DNA of 34,110 nt, taken from the NCBI RefSeq assembly GCF_900129085.1, contig NZ_FQUF01000025.1, positions 1-34,110 on the forward strand, given 5' to 3'. The notes under the pieces were generated by a model, which was not told the origin of the DNA, did no database searches, and saw nothing but the letters and a program-made list of their open reading frames with translations. A program made the position numbers and the translations under genes. The stretch comes from Atopostipes suicloacalis DSM 15692 (GTDB taxonomy: Bacteria > Bacillota > Bacilli > Lactobacillales > Carnobacteriaceae_A). Positions 33,991-34,110 of this stretch are shown piece after piece (position 1 is the first letter of the stretch; the number at the start of each line of letters is the position of its first letter).

Positions 33991-34110
33991 TTGAACTACT
34001 CCACCTTAAATCCTTTGGATTTTGAAGATGGAGATTCCTAAGAACTCCAACCTACTGGTCGGATTTTGATTAGGCTAACCCCGTAGTCCCTACGGTCTTG
34101 GAAGCTAAAA
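33991..34110 (-). mobile_element. Right end of an IS200/IS605-type (TnpB-carrying) element
   Basis: Read on the minus strand, the last codons of a TnpB-like protein are followed by two compact hairpins, then a subterminal imperfect hairpin (34033-33999), then TAGTTCAA. An end in TCAA a few bases beyond a hairpin resembles the right end of IS608-type elements, which lack inverted repeats. The left end is outside the window, so it may be a full element or a tnpB-only derivative. The proposed boundary at 33991 is inferred. Confidence 0.7.
34070..34110 (-). CDS. tnpB: TnpB (RNA-guided nuclease of IS200/IS605 elements), last 12 codons
   Basis: Only LASKTVGTTGLA and a TAA stop are visible. The TVGTTGLA ending is recalled as common at the C-terminus of TnpB/OrfB proteins, and the RNA structures immediately downstream fit this reading. 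With 12 residues the call rests mostly on context. Catalytic residues are outside the window, so activity cannot be assessed. Confidence 0.6.
   Translation of the reverse strand, partial: LASKTVGTTGLA

Larger units (their letters stand above)
33971..34110 (-). ncRNA. Putative omegaRNA (right-end RNA) scaffold and guide of TnpB
   Basis: The minus-strand RNA can form CCGTAG-GGA-CUACGG (34095-34081), CCGACC-AGUA-GGUUGG (34062-34047), and a longer stem (34033-33999). Two pairs in the second and third stems are G-U in minus-strand RNA but A-C or C-A mismatches in plus-strand RNA, which supports a minus-strand transcript. TnpB guide RNAs are known to overlap the 3' end of tnpB and run through the right end, taking the guide from flanking DNA. 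The guide would start at 33990 and read ATTATACAATAATAAC downstream. The 5' limit is beyond the window. Confidence 0.6.

Noticed and set aside
1-34110. CRISPR arrays, tRNA or rRNA genes, prophage modules
   Set aside because: No regularly spaced direct repeats, cloverleaf-like sequences or phage genes were recognised by eye in the intergenic regions.

Overview
The window is a low-GC Gram-positive chromosome segment. Gene content and order (sodA-pbpA, rpmG-rhomboid-glcK, rpsU-yqeY-phoH-ybeY-dgkA-cdd-era-recO-glyQ-glyS, dnaG-rpoD), a glycine T-box, strong Shine-Dalgarno sites and frequent TTG/GTG starts point to Firmicutes. No sporulation genes are seen, and the overall character suggests Lactobacillales, perhaps Carnobacteriaceae or a near relative. 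The genus cannot be fixed from the sequence alone.

Layout. 1-353: right end of an IS256-family insertion sequence (transposase C-terminus, a long hairpin, right inverted repeat). 443-4085: an ArAE/DUF939 exporter, then queG, trmL and trhA, the middle two being tRNA anticodon-loop modification enzymes. 4205-7533 (minus): argS and zwf. 7690-9015: DEAD-box helicase cshB, convergent with a DUF1189 membrane protein (9113-9898, minus). 10063-13705: ECF S-component, Mn-type sodA, class B PBP. 13841-13993 (minus): the short rpmG gene. 14170-16397: rhomboid protease, ROK glucokinase, and a membrane-anchored rhodanese lacking its catalytic Cys. 16473-17336 (minus): PPDK/PEP-synthase regulator. 17522-17953: zur. 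18173-23167: rpsU, yqeY, phoH, ybeY, dgkA, cdd, era, recO, the conserved ribosome-biogenesis and RNA-maturation block. 23164-26451: T-box-controlled glyQS. 26593-29895: SWIM/SNF2 helicase. 30038-33075: dnaG-rpoD. 33285-33914: rplY (L25/Ctc). 33991-34110: right end of an IS200/IS605-type element, with the last codons of tnpB and a structured omega-RNA-like scaffold on the minus strand.

Most of the window is ordinary housekeeping DNA. The points of interest are at the edges (a TnpB/omegaRNA right end; an IS256 end with a long hairpin and an outward -35 box) and in deviations from the common Firmicutes arrangement: no pgpH between phoH and ybeY, a SNF2 helicase between glyS and dnaG with the PPDK regulator elsewhere, a structured rpsU leader, a pseudo-rhodanese, and an altered G4 motif in Era. 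No intergenic stretch exceeds about 275 bases. No tRNA, rRNA, CRISPR array or prophage was recognised.
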